From Ruminococcus sp. UBA6407 (GTDB taxonomy: Bacteria; Bacillota; Clostridia; Oscillospirales; Ruminococcaceae): 7,997 nucleotides of DNA. The stretch covers positions 1 to 7,997 of the forward strand of contig DJPR01000040.1 in the NCBI GenBank assembly GCA_002438605.1, given 5' to 3'. Under the pieces are notes generated by a model. That model made no database searches. It was not told where the DNA came from and was given only the letters and a program-made list of their open reading frames with translations. Positions 6,459-7,997 of this stretch are shown here, one piece after another. Position 1 is the first letter of the stretch. Every line of letters starts with the position of its first letter. A program made the position numbers and the translations under genes.

Positions 6459-6623
6459 AAACTGTGGAAAGTGAAGTTGAAACATCGTTAATCTTTTGTT
6501 GAAAAGTCTGTGGAATATGTGGAAAATTAAAGCTTTTAAGCAGATTTTTACATTTTTAAAAGTTGAAAACAAATGTGGATAAATGAGTAAAACCTGTAAA
6601 TAATAAATTTACATTGTGGAAAA
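6442..6623 (+). other. DnaA-box-like cluster (origin-like or DnaA-binding region)
   Basis: Five TGTGGA-core 9-mers lie in the same orientation at 6463-6471, 6509-6517, 6518-6526, 6574-6582 and 6615-6623. The copy at 6574 reads TTATCCACA on the minus strand, a perfect DnaA box; those at 6518 and 6615 read TTTTCCACA, one mismatch. They are interleaved with four direct GTTGAAA copies (6442, 6476, 6498, 6562) and one inverted copy (6452-6458). AT-rich stretches lie between them. This is the composition seen at Firmicute replication origins and at DnaA-box clusters that control DnaA availability or transcription. No dnaA, dnaN or rpmH gene is present, so oriC identity is unproven. Confidence 0.6.
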
Positions 6624-6653
6624 CAGTCCGCAATCAGAAAGGAATTTTGATAT

Positions 6654-7031
6654 ATGAAAAAGCTTATTGCATTTAATGCGGCTGCACTTATGCTTTGCTG
6701 TATGATGACAAGCTGCGGAAATAACGGCGATTCAAATGCAGACTCAATGAACGGAACAGAATCATCAGCTTCCTCAAGCGAGGCTGCAACAGAAAAGGAA
6801 ACAGAAAATTCAACCGAAGCTTCAACGGAAAAGAAAACAGAAACATCTAAAAAGGATAACAAGTCAGAAAAGGACAGCGAAATGGTTGATGAAAACGGAG
6901 ATGGAATTATCGGCGGAGTTGAAGATGCAGGAGAAGACATAATTAACGGAGCAGGTGATGCTGCTGAGGATATTATTGACGGTGTTACAGGCGATAATAA
7001 TAACGAAAAGACAACAGCTACAGGCAGATAA
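6654..7031 (+). CDS. Small acidic predicted lipoprotein
   Basis: This 125-residue protein of unknown function has a basic start (MKK), a hydrophobic stretch and a lipobox-like MTSC that puts the lipidated cysteine at 21, so it is probably anchored outside the membrane. Residues 22-75 are a low-complexity Ser/Glu/Thr/Lys linker. The C-terminal part holds DENGDGIIGG and two imperfect 11-residue repeats (DAGEDIINGAG and DAAEDIIDGVT, about 91-112). AAAGGA at 6638-6643 lies 10 nt before the ATG. It is a single gene bounded by the DnaA-box-like cluster upstream and a terminator downstream. Its promoter must lie in or beside that cluster, so DnaA could affect its expression. The long antisense frame over it is a shadow. 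Confidence 0.8.
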   Translation: MKKLIAFNAAALMLCCMMTSCGNNGDSNADSMNGTESSASSSEAATEKETENSTEASTEKKTETSKKDNKSEKDSEMVDENGDGIIGGVEDAGEDIINGAGDAAEDIIDGVTGDNNNEKTTATGR

Positions 7032-7060
7032 TTATGCATAGCAGAATAATTGAGATATAT

Positions 7061-7100
7061 AAAAATCACCGAACAAGCTGAGCCTTGTTCGGTGATTTTT
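7061..7100. terminator. Bidirectional terminator between convergent genes
   Basis: Arms 7061-7077 and 7084-7100 are perfect 17-bp complements around CTGAGC, with the core CACCGAACAAG. One arm ends in TTTTT on plus, and the mirror TTTTT ends the minus-strand reading. It serves the lipoprotein gene and the convergent zinc-ribbon gene. Confidence 0.92.
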
Positions 7101-7122
7101 CATGCATTTATCAGAACCTGTT

Positions 7123-7779
7123 TTAATCTTCATAAGGTGTTGTAAGGAGCTTCCAGCCTTCCCCCTTTACTTTGCCAACATAAGCGATATAATCGAGGTC
7201 GTCCTTATCCTTTTTGCCTTTGACTGTAAGTGTAAATTCAACTTCATAAGCCTTTGAAATTTCAACATCATAAAGTTCTTCAAATGCTTTAATATCACGG
7301 TTTTTCATTTCGTCTTTATCTTCAAAGTCGATTTTAAACTTTATTTTTCTGCCGTAATCGTCCTCAAAGTCCTCAATCAAGTCATCAAAGAAATCGTCAA
7401 AATCGTCATCATAATCGTCTTCAATCATATCCTTGAAGTCATCAGCCTTATCTTCAGGGAAAGCCTTCAGGAACTTGCTTGAACTGCTTTTTTGCAATCC
7501 GCTGAAATAATTTTCAACAGGCTTTTTATATCCGCCGAATAGTGAAGAAAGAATAGATGAGAGCAGGATGAGTCCGACAATTACAGCAACAGCAATAATT
7601 ATTAAAGATTTGTTGCTGTTTTTGTTTTCTGCTACAGCAACTTCTGTTGATGCCTGTTCAGTGTCTGACGTTTGATTTGCGTCAGCAGTTTCGGTTGTTG
7701 TTGCAGCCTGCTGAGCTTCTGCACAGTCACAAATGCCGCTTTCGGGTAACTCTTTACCGCAATACTTACAAAATGCCAT
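7123..7779 (-). CDS. Zinc-ribbon single-pass membrane protein with an acidic segment
   Basis: This 218-residue protein of unknown function starts MAFCKYCGKEL, a short zinc ribbon with cysteines at 4, 7, 17 and 19. The spacing before the final CxC is compressed compared with the usual CxxC pair. A Thr/Glu/Ala-rich linker (about 20-57) leads to one membrane helix (about 58-80). The presumed outside domain begins PVENYFSGLQ, contains a highly acidic Asp/Phe stretch at about 121-141 and ends as a beta-rich segment with VEFTLTVKGK and GEGWKLLTTP. This layout fits the Firmicute group in which an N-terminal zinc ribbon is tethered to an extracellular NTF2/DUF-like domain. The ATG at 7779 has GGAGG 8 nt upstream; an in-frame ATG at 7800 precedes that site and lacks its own, so it is rejected. 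Confidence 0.82.
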   Translation of the reverse strand: MAFCKYCGKELPESGICDCAEAQQAATTTETADANQTSDTEQASTEVAVAENKNSNKSLIIIAVAVIVGLILLSSILSSLFGGYKKPVENYFSGLQKSSSSKFLKAFPEDKADDFKDMIEDDYDDDFDDFFDDLIEDFEDDYGRKIKFKIDFEDKDEMKNRDIKAFEELYDVEISKAYEVEFTLTVKGKKDKDDLDYIAYVGKVKGEGWKLLTTPYED

Positions 7780-7866
7780 AATAAAATCCTCCGTAAACAT
7801 GAAATATCGGAAATTGTTTGACAGGAAATAATATTCAGTTTATGAAAATAAAATTCGGTGAAACAA

Positions 7867-7895
7867 GGGAACGCCCTCTCTTGCAGGGCGTTCCC
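7867..7895. repeat. Strong GC-rich hairpin upstream of the zinc-ribbon gene
   Basis: GGGAACGCCCT (7867-7877) and AGGGCGTTCCC (7885-7895) are perfect 11-bp complements around a 7-nt loop. It is the first of four consecutive hairpins filling the end of the window. Only CTCTTAAAAA follows, so it is weak as a plus-strand terminator on its own. Confidence 0.6.
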
Positions 7896-7897
7896 TC

Positions 7898-7926
7898 TTA
7901 AAAACAGTCTGCACGACTGTTTTTAA
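7898..7926. terminator. Terminator-like hairpin with T-run
   Basis: TTAAAAACAGTC (7898-7909) and GACTGTTTTTAA (7915-7926) are exact 12-bp complements around TGCAC. The arms end in TTTTT runs on both strands. It could end a gene entering from the right on the minus strand and so insulate the zinc-ribbon gene, or it may be part of the hairpin array. Confidence 0.55.
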
Positions 7927-7931
7927 TTCAC

Positions 7932-7997
7932 CCTTTGCGGAGCGCTTAAAGGCATTGTGGGACTCTGCCCCACACCCTGCAAGGGCTTTCAGCCCTT
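7932..7997. repeat. Hairpin array at the right window edge (REP-like intergenic repeat)
   Basis: TGTGGG/CCCACA (7956-7961, 7969-7974) and AAGGGCT/AGCCCTT (7981-7987, 7991-7997) are perfect stems, with a weaker CCTTT/AAAGG pair at 7932-7936 and 7948-7952. The sequence is much richer in G+C than the neighbouring genes and encodes nothing visible. The last stem ends exactly at the final base. The text resembles dispersed intergenic repeats of Clostridia, which is a judgement from memory. Confidence 0.45.

Noticed and set aside
6267..6572. 101-residue minus-strand open frame
   Set aside because: It runs through the DnaA-box cluster and the inserted element, has no recognisable protein features and lacks a ribosome binding site.
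6442..6623. Definite oriC annotation
   Set aside because: No dnaA, dnaN, rpmH or gyrase genes are adjacent and strand skew cannot be assessed from 8 kb, so it is kept as a DnaA-box cluster.
6879..6960. Dockerin or EF-hand in the lipoprotein (DENGDG)
   Set aside because: Only one short acidic loop-like match occurs, without the paired F-hand repeat or helix pattern needed for a dockerin.
6548..7069. 173-residue minus-strand open frame, Ser/Phe-rich
   Set aside because: It is the antisense of the low-complexity lipoprotein gene, which has a lipobox and ribosome binding site. The antisense frame crosses the terminator and the DnaA-box cluster and has no ribosome binding site.

Overview
The window looks like chromosomal DNA from a low-GC, spore-forming Clostridia-type Firmicute. 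It is most like Ruminococcus or a relative in the Oscillospiraceae. That placement is inferred from AAGGAGG-type ribosome binding sites, a dipicolinate synthase gene pair (dpaA/dpaB, spoVFA/spoVFB), and a secreted Thr-rich-linker protein with BspA-type leucine-rich repeats. No rRNA, tRNA, CRISPR array or transposase gene was found.

Layout. Positions 1-95 hold a GC-rich hairpin and the tail of a leftward operon. Positions 96-2486 (minus strand) are a PhoB/PhoR-type two-component pair, response regulator first and kinase second, behind a good sigma-A-like promoter. Positions 2487-2762 are a divergent promoter region with a perfect 14-bp-arm palindrome. Positions 2763-4698 (plus) are a two-gene unit: a secreted LRR protein with twelve 23-residue repeats, then a 48-residue peptide gene with its own strong ribosome binding site. 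A bidirectional terminator (4697-4738) separates this unit from dpaA-dpaB (minus, 4763-6212), which make the spore-core compound dipicolinate. Sequence-based start choices shorten both dpa genes compared with the longest open frames.

Positions 6213-6653 are the most information-rich non-coding part. A 131-bp element with imperfect 22-bp terminal inverted repeats and a GTAA duplication on each side (a MITE-like insertion) lies directly in front of dpaA. Next to it is a cluster of five same-strand DnaA-box-like sites, one of them a perfect consensus, interleaved with GTTGAAA repeats. This resembles a replication-origin-type or DnaA-binding cluster, although no dnaA or dnaN gene is in view. The cluster leads into a small acidic lipoprotein gene (6654-7031). 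A second bidirectional terminator follows, then a minus-strand zinc-ribbon, single-pass membrane protein with a very acidic segment (7123-7779). The last 130 bp are a run of four hairpins. Since the first 40 bp are also a hairpin, the window may be a contig bounded by dispersed intergenic repeats.

How the parts relate. The sensor-regulator pair and the divergent LRR gene share an intergenic region, so the regulator may control the LRR unit, but no binding site for it can be demonstrated. Nothing here is a complete undescribed system. The best candidates for follow-up are the DnaA-box cluster, the MITE-like element in the dpa promoter region and the 48-residue peptide paired with the LRR protein.
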